DNA from: Candidatus Woesearchaeota archaeon
Lineage (GTDB): Archaea; Nanobdellota; Nanobdellia; Woesearchaeales; JAHWHD01
Direction: 5' to 3'
Assembly: GCA_019323525.1 (NCBI GenBank)
Contig: JAHWHD010000066.1
Span: 1-62,483 of the forward strand
DNA length: 62,483 nt
Below, piece by piece: positions 9,093 to 16,182 of the stretch (positions are counted from its first letter, which is position 1; every line of letters begins with the position of its first letter). The translations under genes were made by a program, and so were the position numbers. The notes below the pieces were generated by a model that was given only the letters and a program-made list of their open reading frames with translations, searched no databases and was not told the DNA's origin.

Positions 9093-9111
9093 CTTCTGAA
9101 ACTACCGCCAA

Positions 9112-9224
9112 TGCTGAAATCTGTGTCTGTACATGCGAGCGAACAACAATGATATTCGTAAGACAGAAGGTGGCTCAATTAAAAGCTGCTGATGTTTAAG
9201 TCTATGAGCGAACAGATTTCAGCA
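9112..9224 (+). ncRNA. Structured RNA, copy A of a two-member family
   Basis: A 113-nt element lies in the gap between two converging genes. A perfect 13-bp stem closes it (9112-9124 with 9212-9224). Inside are GCGAGCGAAC (9135-9144), CGTAAGAC (9157-9164), a hairpin GTGGCT/AGCTGC (about 9169-9189) and GAGCGA (9206-9211) directly before the 3' stem strand. The same elements in the same order and spacing occur in copy B at 33989-34098, whose closing stem is also perfect but carries compensatory changes. It begins 20 nt after the upstream stop codon. I do not recognise it as tRNA, 5S, SRP, RNase P, C/D or H/ACA RNA. Strand is inferred from the shared position after a plus-strand gene. Confidence 0.75.
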
Positions 9225-9246
9225 AGATTGCAAGCAAGAGGCTTTC

Positions 9247-10176
9247 TTAGTACTCGTCACTCTCCCAAAACTTTCCAGAATTAATCATATCCCATTCCTT
9301 GTTAACAACCTTTTGTATCTCTTTGACATGCTCAGGCTTAAGATGTTTAAAGCGACCCTGCATTGACAAAGCATTCTGAACAGGATCCATCTTAGGTTTA
9401 TGTGTAAGTGAAAACTTCTTATGCAATATTTCATACAAAGGCCAGATTCCTGTCTCAACCATTGCTTTACCTACCTCTATAGTATCGCTTTCCTTGATTA
9501 ACCATCCTGGAATGCAAGGACACAATAGGTCAATGAACGAAGGTCCTTCAACACTAGCTGCTTTCTTCAGCTTATCCATAAAATCTTTAGGAAAAGCAAC
9601 GCAAGCTGTTGCAACATAATCACAATGGCTCATTGCAAGCATCTTTGACATGTTTTTGCGAGGCAGGGCATTACCCCATGGACAACACTTGCCGGGCTCT
9701 GAAGTTTTCGTACGCGCTCCTTTAGGAGTTGCAGCTGTTCTCTGAAAACCAGTATTCGCAAAAGAGCTGTTATTATAGCATACATAGATAATCTTCTCCT
9801 TTCTGTACGCCATGCCTGACAAAGCCTGGAACCCGATATCATAAGTTGCTCCGTCCCCAGCAAAACAAAGTACATTAACATTTTTATCAAGCTTCTGCGA
9901 TTTCAATCCCATCAAGATACCAGAAGCAGTACTTGCACAATTCTCGATTGCAGAATGAACCCATGGAACATTGTAAGGTGTAAAGGGCCATGTAGCTGTC
10001 AATGTCATGCATCCTGCAGGGTTGACCATTATAGTATTCTTGCCAAGAGCTTTCAAAGCCAGCTTTGTACCAAGTATAGGTCCGCAACCAGAACATGCAA
10101 AGGTTCCACCCGTCAAGAACTTTTGTTCAGGCACATCAAAGACTTGACCCTTGATATTAACATTCACATCAGCCAT
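9247..10176 (-). CDS. porB: Pyruvate/2-oxoacid:ferredoxin oxidoreductase, beta subunit
   Basis: A 309-residue thiamine-diphosphate-binding subunit. Cys28 and Cys31 (FACSGCG) and Cys56 (NPAGC) are cluster ligands typical of PorB; GDGATYDIGFQ near residue 105 is the TPP/Mg motif with a downstream YNNSSFANTG segment, and a further Cys in CVAFP lies later. With PorA it decarboxylates the 2-oxoacid and passes electrons to ferredoxin. It is the last gene of porG-porD-porA-porB, overlapping porA by 13 nt with GGAGA upstream of its ATG. Substrate pyruvate is most likely from the family layout but is not proven. Confidence 0.92.
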   Translation of the reverse strand: MADVNVNIKGQVFDVPEQKFLTGGTFACSGCGPILGTKLALKALGKNTIMVNPAGCMTLTATWPFTPYNVPWVHSAIENCASTASGILMGLKSQKLDKNVNVLCFAGDGATYDIGFQALSGMAYRKEKIIYVCYNNSSFANTGFQRTAATPKGARTKTSEPGKCCPWGNALPRKNMSKMLAMSHCDYVATACVAFPKDFMDKLKKAASVEGPSFIDLLCPCIPGWLIKESDTIEVGKAMVETGIWPLYEILHKKFSLTHKPKMDPVQNALSMQGRFKHLKPEHVKEIQKVVNKEWDMINSGKFWESDEY

Positions 10177-11300
10177 CTTCTCTGCTCTCCTTTTGTCATC
10201 ATAATTTCTTTGAATATCTGTATAAAACCTTCATCTGAAACTAGAGCACCGCCAAGCCCAACTATATAATTAGATACTATTGCTTTTGAATCGTATAAAG
10301 CCATCTTAATCTCAGGATAAAGAATTCCTGACATCCCTGGACATATGCTTTGGTCAATCACAGCTATCTTCTTTATTCCGTCAAGTGCATCCTTTATCTG
10401 TTTCTCAGGAAACGGTCTGTAAACCCTTATCCTTAATAGACCAACTTTCTTACCCTGTTTCCTCATCTTATCAACAGCGCTTCTTGCAATAGTTGTGTTA
10501 GGCCCCATTATGACTAAACATGCTTCTGCATCCTTTAACCTATAAGATTCTAGTATATCGTACCCTCTTCCAGTTAATTTCTTCCACTCCGCCTGAGCCT
10601 TTTGTATAATTGGAAAAGCATCAAGCTGCGCTCTATGCAGCTGCGCCCTGTACTTCATATACTCTGCCATGACAGGAATTCCTAGTGTTCGCGGCTTTTT
10701 CACATCAAGCTTTATCTCAAGATTAAACTTAGGCAAAAACTTATCTACTAACTTCTGGTCAGGCACCTCAACTATCTCTCTGGTATAAGAATGTATAAAT
10801 CCGTCCATGTTAACTATTACAGGAAGATTTAGTATGGGGTTTTCTCCGACTTTATAACCCATGATAACTGAATCAAGCACCTCCTGGTTAGTTTCGCAAA
10901 AGATTATTATCCAGCCAGAATCGCGCATTGCAAGTATATCATTATGGTCGGGCCACAAAGTAATCGGAGCAGAAAGACCTCTGGATACATTGACCATCAC
11001 CATGGGCGTCCTTGTACCAGAAGCAATAGGCAGCATCTCGTGCATCAATAACAGACCTTGCGATGAAGTGGCTGTGAACGTCCTTGCACCTGTCATTGCA
11101 GAACCAATTGCAGCAGACATCACAGAATGCTCGCTTTCTACTTGGTTAAACTGCCCTGAAAACTCACCATTAACCTTCCATTTCTGTATTGTCTCTATAA
11201 TCTCTGTCTGTGGAGTTATAGGAAAACAAGGAACAGACTGCACTCTAGCTAACCTTGCTGCAATCGCGGCTGCCTTATTACCATCTATTAGATCCTTCAT
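10164..11300 (-). CDS. porA: Pyruvate/2-oxoacid:ferredoxin oxidoreductase, alpha subunit
   Basis: About 378 residues from the ATG at 11300. It has the pyrimidine-binding domain start (DGNKAAAIAARLARVQ), CFPITPQTEI, the TATSSQGLLLMHE segment and a C-terminal domain containing DQSICPGMSGIL. These are features of PorA. I chose 11300, not the ATG 24 nt further upstream, because it forms an ATGA overlap with the porD stop and has GGAGAAGGAGAA just before it. It works with PorB as the catalytic core converting pyruvate and CoA to acetyl-CoA, CO2 and reduced ferredoxin. Confidence 0.92.
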   Translation of the reverse strand: MKDLIDGNKAAAIAARLARVQSVPCFPITPQTEIIETIQKWKVNGEFSGQFNQVESEHSVMSAAIGSAMTGARTFTATSSQGLLLMHEMLPIASGTRTPMVMVNVSRGLSAPITLWPDHNDILAMRDSGWIIIFCETNQEVLDSVIMGYKVGENPILNLPVIVNMDGFIHSYTREIVEVPDQKLVDKFLPKFNLEIKLDVKKPRTLGIPVMAEYMKYRAQLHRAQLDAFPIIQKAQAEWKKLTGRGYDILESYRLKDAEACLVIMGPNTTIARSAVDKMRKQGKKVGLLRIRVYRPFPEKQIKDALDGIKKIAVIDQSICPGMSGILYPEIKMALYDSKAIVSNYIVGLGGALVSDEGFIQIFKEIMMTKGEQRRWLM

Positions 11301-11578
11301 TTCTCCTTCTCCATTGAAATACATTTAACAGGGCACTCTTTAGCACAGATTCCGCACCCCTTACAGGTATTAGAATCTGGATGGGTGAATCCCTTTTTAT
11401 CAATTGTATAAGCGCAGTCAGGACAGTAAAGCCAGCACTGGTGACATTTGATACACCGTTTATAATCTATAACAGGCTTGAAAACTCTCCAGCTGCTTCT
11501 CTCAGGGGCACCCATCCCTACTGTTGCATAAGGTACACCTTTTGTTCCAAGATTTTTTATCTCTTTCTCTGACTTCAT
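11297..11578 (-). CDS. porD: 2-oxoacid:ferredoxin oxidoreductase, delta (2x[4Fe-4S]) subunit
   Basis: A 93-residue ferredoxin-like subunit with two complete [4Fe-4S] motifs: Cys42-x2-Cys45-x2-Cys48-x3-Cys52-P and Cys72-x2-Cys75-x2-Cys78-x3-Cys82-P. The N-terminal 40 residues (GAPERSSWRVFKPVID) are the usual PorD lead-in. It relays electrons from the TPP site to external ferredoxin. It overlaps porG by 4 nt and porA by 4 nt, supporting one translationally coupled operon. Confidence 0.93.
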   Translation of the reverse strand: MKSEKEIKNLGTKGVPYATVGMGAPERSSWRVFKPVIDYKRCIKCHQCWLYCPDCAYTIDKKGFTHPDSNTCKGCGICAKECPVKCISMEKEK

Positions 11579-12102
11579 TTTACTTTTTTGTAAGCTTCAT
11601 TAGCTCCTCTAACATTCTTGTCCAAAACAGCTGCAGGATATTTCCCAAGCTCAATCCTGACAGCTTTGTCAATCTGTTTCAATGTGAACAGCTTTGTGAT
11701 TTTTGCAAATGCTCCCAACAGAACAACATTTGCAACAGGTTTTCCTATCAACCTTAATGCAATCTCAGTTGCATCAACCTTATGCATATTCTTATACTCT
11801 TTAAACCCCTTGGCAGTGTTAATCAAGACCTTTGTAGTAGGTTTTGACCCAGTTAGATCACATCTAAGATCAACTGTATCGTCAAGAATTATTATATAAT
11901 CAGGATGAAATATATGACCCCTTGTGCGAATTGGGATCTTTGATAGCCTTACAAAGCTAGTCAATGGCGCACCTTTGCGTTCTGCGCCATACAATGCAAA
12001 GTCCTGCACATAATAACCTGCAAGAAACCCTGCTCTACCCAATATTTGTGCAGCCTTCTTAACTCCCTGGCCACCTCTTCCATGTAAACGTATTTCTATC
12101 AT
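11575..12102 (-). CDS. porG: 2-oxoacid:ferredoxin oxidoreductase, gamma subunit
   Basis: A 175-residue protein starting MIEIRLHGRGGQGVKKAAQIL, the hallmark Gly-rich start of the gamma (CoA-binding) domain. FALYGAERKGAPLTSFVR follows at about residues 36-53. It is the first gene of the operon; the order gamma-delta-alpha-beta matches archaeal pyruvate oxidoreductases. A TATA box lies at 12135-12144. Confidence 0.93.
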   Translation of the reverse strand: MIEIRLHGRGGQGVKKAAQILGRAGFLAGYYVQDFALYGAERKGAPLTSFVRLSKIPIRTRGHIFHPDYIIILDDTVDLRCDLTGSKPTTKVLINTAKGFKEYKNMHKVDATEIALRLIGKPVANVVLLGAFAKITKLFTLKQIDKAVRIELGKYPAAVLDKNVRGANEAYKKVK

Positions 12103-12177
12103 TCTCTTTTTTATAGAAATTTAGAACACAATAGTATATAAATATTATGAAAAATTAGAAAAAAATAAAAAAATAAT
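12103..12177 (-). promoter_or_regulatory. porGDAB promoter
   Basis: TATATAAATA on the plus strand (12135-12144), read as TATTTATATA on the minus strand, sits 33-42 nt before the porG ATG, leaving a leader of around 10 nt. The neighbouring A/T-run (12152-12180) can also end transcription of the upstream gene at 12178. Confidence 0.55.
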
Positions 12178-13434
12178 TTATTTGTTTTTCTTGCTGTTGC
12201 CCTTTGAGGTAGATTCTAGTTCCTCTTCATCTTCGACTTCATCGTCTTCTACTTCAAGGTCATCTAGCTGGTCTTCACTATCTTCGTCTTCAAGCTCAGC
12301 CCCGTCTTCTTCCTCTTCCTCAAGCTCGTCTTCGTCTTCAACATCTCCTGCTTTAGCCTTTTCCTTAGTTTTCGCTTTCTCTTTAGTCTCTGCTTTCTCT
12401 TTCTTAACGACGCCAGTACCTTTCTTGACGATTCTTACTTCAGAAAGTTCTCTACCTTCTTTAAGAGCACCTTCAAGAGCCTCAATCTCTTCATCTGTAG
12501 CTCCTTTCTCAGCCTTTATCTTGATCTTGGTCTTGTTCTTCTTAGCCTCAACCTTAACCTTGAACTGGCTGTTAACACCTTCTAAATTCTGAAGCATGTT
12601 CTGAAGCTGTGTTTGTTGCTCTTGGTCAAGTCCTTTAACTTTAAGCCTTAGCTGGTTAAGTTCTTGGAGTGTCTCCTGGTTCTCTTGAAGACCTGCTTCG
12701 ATTTCTAGTTGATCTTCTAGATCTGCTTCAGCATCTCCGTCACCAATAGCTTCAACATTCTCAGCTACTTCCTCCATTGCCTCTTCATACGCATCCTGAG
12801 CCTCTCCTGCTTTAGCTAACTTCTTAGCAGCGATCATAGCCTTAACTTCAGCTAGCCTCTCATGCGCATGTGCAAGACCTTTCTTAGCTTTAGCTGACTT
12901 CCCGAATGTTAAAGACAAGCTAATCCTTTCCATAGCCCTCTCAATACCGTACAATGGGCTGTCTGGAGTAATTCCAGCTTCTTCTTCCTCTTCTTCTGTT
13001 AGCTCTACAACCTCTTCTTCAACTACATCTTCTTCAGCAGCTTCGTCTTCAGCTACTTCTTCTTCAGCAGCTTCGTCTTCAGCCACGTCTTCTTCAGCAG
13101 CCCCGTCTTCAGCTACGTCTTCTTCAGCAGCCTCATCTTCAGCTACGTCTTCTTCAGCAGCCTCGTCTTCAGCTACGTCTTCTTCTGCAGCCTCATCTTC
13201 AGCTACGTCTTCTTCTGCAGCCGCGTCTTCAGCTACATCTTCTGCTGCGTCATCTTCAGCAGCAGCAGCATCAACTGTATCTTCAGCTGTCCCATCTGCT
13301 GTATCGTCAGCTACATCTTCTGTCACAGTATCATCTGCTACTGTGTCATCTGTTGCAGCCTCTTCTGCTAATGCAAACGATGCTACACTTAACACCATCA
13401 ACATCAGCACCAAAATTGCAAATATTTTTTTCAT
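12178..13434 (-). CDS. Acidic repeat surface protein with DUF5667-like domain
   Basis: A 418-residue protein with a signal peptide (MKKIFAILVLMLMVLSVASFALA), a long Ala/Glu/Asp region with about eight 10-residue units of the type AEEDVAEDEA (residues about 62-143), and a DUF5667-like helical domain beginning ITPDSPLYGIERAMERISLS (about 153-250). A charged coiled segment and a very acidic C-terminus (about 350-418) follow. Strong ribosome site GGAGGT. DUF5667 proteins are secreted and of unknown function. There is no C-terminal anchor, so it is probably secreted or bound to the cell surface by charge. The repeat region is prone to unit-number change. Confidence 0.8.
   Translation of the reverse strand: MKKIFAILVLMLMVLSVASFALAEEAATDDTVADDTVTEDVADDTADGTAEDTVDAAAAEDDAAEDVAEDAAAEEDVAEDEAAEEDVAEDEAAEEDVAEDEAAEEDVAEDGAAEEDVAEDEAAEEEVAEDEAAEEDVVEEEVVELTEEEEEEAGITPDSPLYGIERAMERISLSLTFGKSAKAKKGLAHAHERLAEVKAMIAAKKLAKAGEAQDAYEEAMEEVAENVEAIGDGDAEADLEDQLEIEAGLQENQETLQELNQLRLKVKGLDQEQQTQLQNMLQNLEGVNSQFKVKVEAKKNKTKIKIKAEKGATDEEIEALEGALKEGRELSEVRIVKKGTGVVKKEKAETKEKAKTKEKAKAGDVEDEDELEEEEEDGAELEDEDSEDQLDDLEVEDDEVEDEEELESTSKGNSKKNK
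13010..13262. repeat. 30-bp tandem coding repeat (10-residue acidic unit)
   Basis: Near-identical 30-bp units run head to tail without spacers inside the acidic surface-protein gene, encoding roughly AEEDVAEDEA each. Unit differences are mostly synonymous (tca/tcg, gca/gcc), which suggests recent expansion under selection to keep the protein sequence. The unit length is a multiple of 3, so gain or loss would stay in frame. Confidence 0.85.
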
Positions 13435-13523
13435 TTTGGTTTACCTCCGTATAGTTTATTATGATTGCAGCATTACTGCCACAATTATCTAGTAGGTGAA
13501 ACAAATACTTAGTTATTGTCAAT

Positions 13524-13589
13524 GGAACAATAGGCCATTTGCAGATATTAAGACAATACTGCAGGCCTAATTGTTCCATATTGTTCCAA
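13524..13589. promoter_or_regulatory. Operator-like repeats upstream of the acidic surface protein gene
   Basis: GGAACAATAGGCC (13524-13536) faces GGCCTAATTGTTCC (13564-13577), and the TTGTTCC unit is repeated at once (13581-13587), giving AATTGTTCCATATTGTTCCA at 13570-13589. A near-copy is found at 13993-14012. The sites lie 90-155 nt upstream of the ATG at 13434 on the minus strand. The direct and inverted arrangement looks like a regulator binding region. Confidence 0.5.
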
Positions 13590-13680
13590 CACCAATCTTT
13601 TCCCAAAATAGACCTGAAAAGAGCTTATTTGGACAAAGAGGCAGGGATTTTATGGCAAAAAGAGGGGTGGGAGTGCATTT

Positions 13681-13881
13681 TCATCCCGCCTCCTTTCCAA
13701 GCTCATTCCAGCAAATCTCATCTATTGAACCTTGGTTTGGTTTAAGATGATCATCTATCCTTCTAATCATGACATACTGCTCCATGAGTCTTTTTTCCTC
13801 AGCTTCATAAACTGCCTCGTAATCGCCATACAGTAAACGAGCAAGAGGTTCAATCAGATATTGTTTGATTACTTTGTACAT
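13681..13881 (-). CDS. Small unrecognised protein
   Basis: Sixty-six residues from ATG 13881, chosen over an earlier in-frame start because GGAGGT lies 6-11 nt upstream of it. The sequence (MYKVIKQYLIEPLARLLYGDYEAVYEAEEKR...) is predicted helical, charged, with no membrane segment, and one Cys-Trp pair near the end. I know no family. An operator-like repeat similar to that of the neighbouring acidic surface protein lies about 110-130 nt upstream, hinting at shared control. It could be a small regulator or an accessory protein; this is a guess. Confidence 0.6.
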   Translation of the reverse strand: MYKVIKQYLIEPLARLLYGDYEAVYEAEEKRLMEQYVMIRRIDDHLKPNQGSIDEICWNELGKEAG

Positions 13882-13992
13882 TTTCTTACCTCCGGTTGTT
13901 AGACCATATCCTAGTAAGACTAGAAAATAGTTAGTTCTTGTTACTGAAACCATCAAAGCTTTTGATAAATAATCCACAGAAACTGCATTACA

Positions 13993-14012
13993 ATAGTTCC
14001 ATATTGTTCTGT
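13993..14012. promoter_or_regulatory. Second copy of the operator-like repeat
   Basis: AATAGTTCCATATTGTTCTG matches 13570-13589 at 17 of 20 positions, same orientation. It lies immediately downstream of the regulator gene stop (14012) and upstream of the small protein at 13881. Confidence 0.5.
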
Positions 14013-14869
14013 TAATCCTTTCTCAAGAAAACAAGGTTTTTTTTGCCTCTTTTCTCCTTATAGATAACCTTCCTGTCCTCTAATTCCTTCAAAACCCGAG
14101 ATAAGCTCGCTTTTGAAAATCCAGTAGCAACCCTTAATGTCCCCTGTTCACAAGCACCTTCTTTAAGTTTTAAGACGTTAACTACCTGTTCTTCAGGCTG
14201 TTTAAGATGCCCCTCAAATGTTTTTGAATCAAAAGTTTTTGAAGCATCAACAATTATTTCATCAACTTTTTTATTAGCAAAGATAACAAACTTTGCAGCA
14301 AAAAAGACAAGAACCCCTGCTAAAACCACAACAACCCATAGAAAACTATACTTTTGATGCCTGAACCTCACAAAGAAATTAACATCATCAGATTCCTTAA
14401 TATCCTCAGAACTCCATTCAATCACTATACTCTTACCATCTGTAGTGATTAAATCAGCATCAGGAAATATTGATGTCGATCTTCCGTTCTCAATGCCTGT
14501 CTTAAGAACTGCGCCCTCGGGAAGTACAAGATTAATATTATAGATTCCATCAAAATCAGGTTTAAGGTCAAATACAAAATTGCTTTCATCAAGATACTTT
14601 TTAGTTACATAGCTAACTTTCACTTCCTGATTATCTTCTAATACTAAAACATCGGAATATTCAACAAGTTCGCCGTCTACGTATAAAGAGACACCTTTAG
14701 CATCATTAGGAACAGAAAAAGTATAATTACCAGTAACTGATCTTTGAAAATCTACAGTTTTTTCAGCAACAACATTGCTTCCCACAATACTGAAATCATA
14801 ATCAACAGAAACGGCTGTAACAGGAACAACGAATACAAACAGCATAAAAATTAGCAACAGTTTCTTCAT
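14012..14869 (-). CDS. Membrane-anchored protein with C-terminal winged-helix domain
   Basis: A 285-residue protein with a signal peptide (1-19), an extracellular beta-rich domain (about 20-170), one membrane helix (about 176-198) and a cytoplasmic C-terminus. Residues about 225-285 read as a winged helix-turn-helix (EQVVNVLKLKEGACEQGTLRVATGFSKASLSRVLKELEDRKVIYKE...; a MarR/ArsR-like 'plasticity' HTH). This architecture is known in archaea as one-component membrane regulators. TATA (about 14889-14897) is 26 nt before the ATG, so the start is leaderless. It may sense surface state and act on the nearby GGAACAAT sites; that is inference from position. Confidence 0.8.
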   Translation of the reverse strand: MKKLLLIFMLFVFVVPVTAVSVDYDFSIVGSNVVAEKTVDFQRSVTGNYTFSVPNDAKGVSLYVDGELVEYSDVLVLEDNQEVKVSYVTKKYLDESNFVFDLKPDFDGIYNINLVLPEGAVLKTGIENGRSTSIFPDADLITTDGKSIVIEWSSEDIKESDDVNFFVRFRHQKYSFLWVVVVLAGVLVFFAAKFVIFANKKVDEIIVDASKTFDSKTFEGHLKQPEEQVVNVLKLKEGACEQGTLRVATGFSKASLSRVLKELEDRKVIYKEKRGKKNLVFLRKD

Positions 14870-14905
14870 TTTTAAGTATATAAGATAAGGAAATTTATAA
14901 AGCTT

Positions 14906-16060
14906 TTATCTCTTTTTTAAGAAATCAGCGATTCTGTCCATTGCTATTTCAATTAATTTATAGTCAGTTGCATAGGAACACCTGACATAACCTTCACCAT
15001 TATTCCCAAAATCAGTTCCAGGAACAACGGCCACCTTTGCTTTTTTGAGTAACTGGTCTGCAAAAAACCTAGAATTGTTAGAATATTCTTTGATGTTCGT
15101 AAAAGCATAGAAGGCTCCTTTAGGCATTGCTACACGCAGATTCAATTCGTTCAACCTTTTGATAATCATCTTCCTTCTTCTGTTATACTCCTTTACCATT
15201 GCATCAGTATACTTTGAAGATAAGGATAAAGCTTTCAAACCAACAAGCTGGGATACAGTTGGGGCGCATATCGTAGTATAAATATGTGACTTTGTCATTG
15301 CCTGTACAACATCTTCTGGCCCAACACAATAGCCTAGCCTAAACCCGCACATTGCATATGTTTTTGAAAAACTATGGAATGTAAGCACATAAGGCTCCAT
15401 CCCATTCAATGAACCTATTGAAATATGTTTAGCATTATCGTAGAGAATCTTTTCATAAGCCTCATCTGAGAATATGTAGAAATTGTACTCAATTGCCAAA
15501 TCAGCAATCTCTTCAAGCAACTTTTTAGAGAATACAGTCCCTGTTGGATTAGCTGGAGAATTTATAAGAAGCGCGTTCGTCTTCTTCCTATCAACCTGCT
15601 TCTTTATATCATCAGGATCAAAAGCAAAACCATTCTCTTCATAAACATCCACAAACCTAGGCACAGCATTAAACAGTTCAAATGTCGGCAAGAAGCCCAT
15701 AAAGCTAGGATTAGGCAGTATTATCTGCTCTGAAACATCAAGAGTGCAAGCAGTTGCTAACGCTAAACCTTCCTGGCTTCCGCAAGTAACAATAATATTC
15801 TCAGGGTTTGCCTTTATCCGGTTATCATTTTTCAGTTTCCTGATAATCGCTTCCTTAAAATCAGACCTTCCACCAGGCGGAGAATAGTGGTTGATCTTAT
15901 CAGCCACCCTCTTCACCTCAGCAACAAGCGGTTTTGGCAAAGGAAAATCTGGCTCACCAGGACCTAAACTGATAACACTCTTATCTTCAGCAGCAATCTT
16001 TAGAAGTTTACCAATAACAGCATCTGGCAGTTCCTGTTCCCTTTCAGAAATCTCTCTCAT
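14906..16060 (-). CDS. Class I/II aminotransferase (aspartate/aromatic/alanine type)
   Basis: A 384-residue fold-type I PLP enzyme. SLGPGEPDFP (31-40), NSPANPTGTVF (167-177), SDEAYEK (198-204) and the PLP lysine in SFSKTYAMCGFRLGY (Lys233) are conserved. It transfers amino groups between amino acids and 2-oxoglutarate. The sequence alone does not separate aspartate from aromatic or alanine specificity. It is divergent from the 16183 operon of amino-acid catabolism, so it may serve the same pathway. AGAGG lies right before the ATG, closer than usual. Confidence 0.88.
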   Translation of the reverse strand: MREISEREQELPDAVIGKLLKIAAEDKSVISLGPGEPDFPLPKPLVAEVKRVADKINHYSPPGGRSDFKEAIIRKLKNDNRIKANPENIIVTCGSQEGLALATACTLDVSEQIILPNPSFMGFLPTFELFNAVPRFVDVYEENGFAFDPDDIKKQVDRKKTNALLINSPANPTGTVFSKKLLEEIADLAIEYNFYIFSDEAYEKILYDNAKHISIGSLNGMEPYVLTFHSFSKTYAMCGFRLGYCVGPEDVVQAMTKSHIYTTICAPTVSQLVGLKALSLSSKYTDAMVKEYNRRRKMIIKRLNELNLRVAMPKGAFYAFTNIKEYSNNSRFFADQLLKKAKVAVVPGTDFGNNGEGYVRCSYATDYKLIEIAMDRIADFLKKR

Positions 16061-16182
16061 CCTCTTTTTTCAAGCATAATTATTATTAACACATTTATAA
16101 TATTTTTGTAATTTACAGTAAAACTTATATACTTAAAACCCAAAAACATCATATTAACTATATATAAAAAAAGAGGTACAGC

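Noticed and set aside
9112..9224. Structured RNA as 5S rRNA, tRNA-like, SRP, RNase P, C/D or H/ACA RNA
   Set aside because: Length is close to 5S but the 5S loop motifs are missing; no T loop or acceptor stem; no ordered C/D boxes; no terminal ACA at the right place.
11301..11324. Upstream start of porA (eight extra residues)
   Set aside because: The ATGA overlap and GGAGAAGGAGAA favour the ATG at 11300.
10861..11328. Plus-strand 155-residue frame opposite porA
   Set aside because: Shadow of a well-matched gene; no promoter or family.
12182..12592. Plus-strand poly-Ser open frame
   Set aside because: It is the mirror of the Asp/Glu-rich tail of the acidic surface protein on the minus strand.
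13010..13262. Regular 30-bp repeats resembling a CRISPR array
   Set aside because: Units run without spacers, are in frame, and encode an acidic decapeptide inside an exported protein.
13346..13606. Minus-strand 86-residue frame over the start of the acidic surface protein
   Set aside because: It overlaps the signal-peptide region in another frame, has no ribosome site, and covers the operator repeats.
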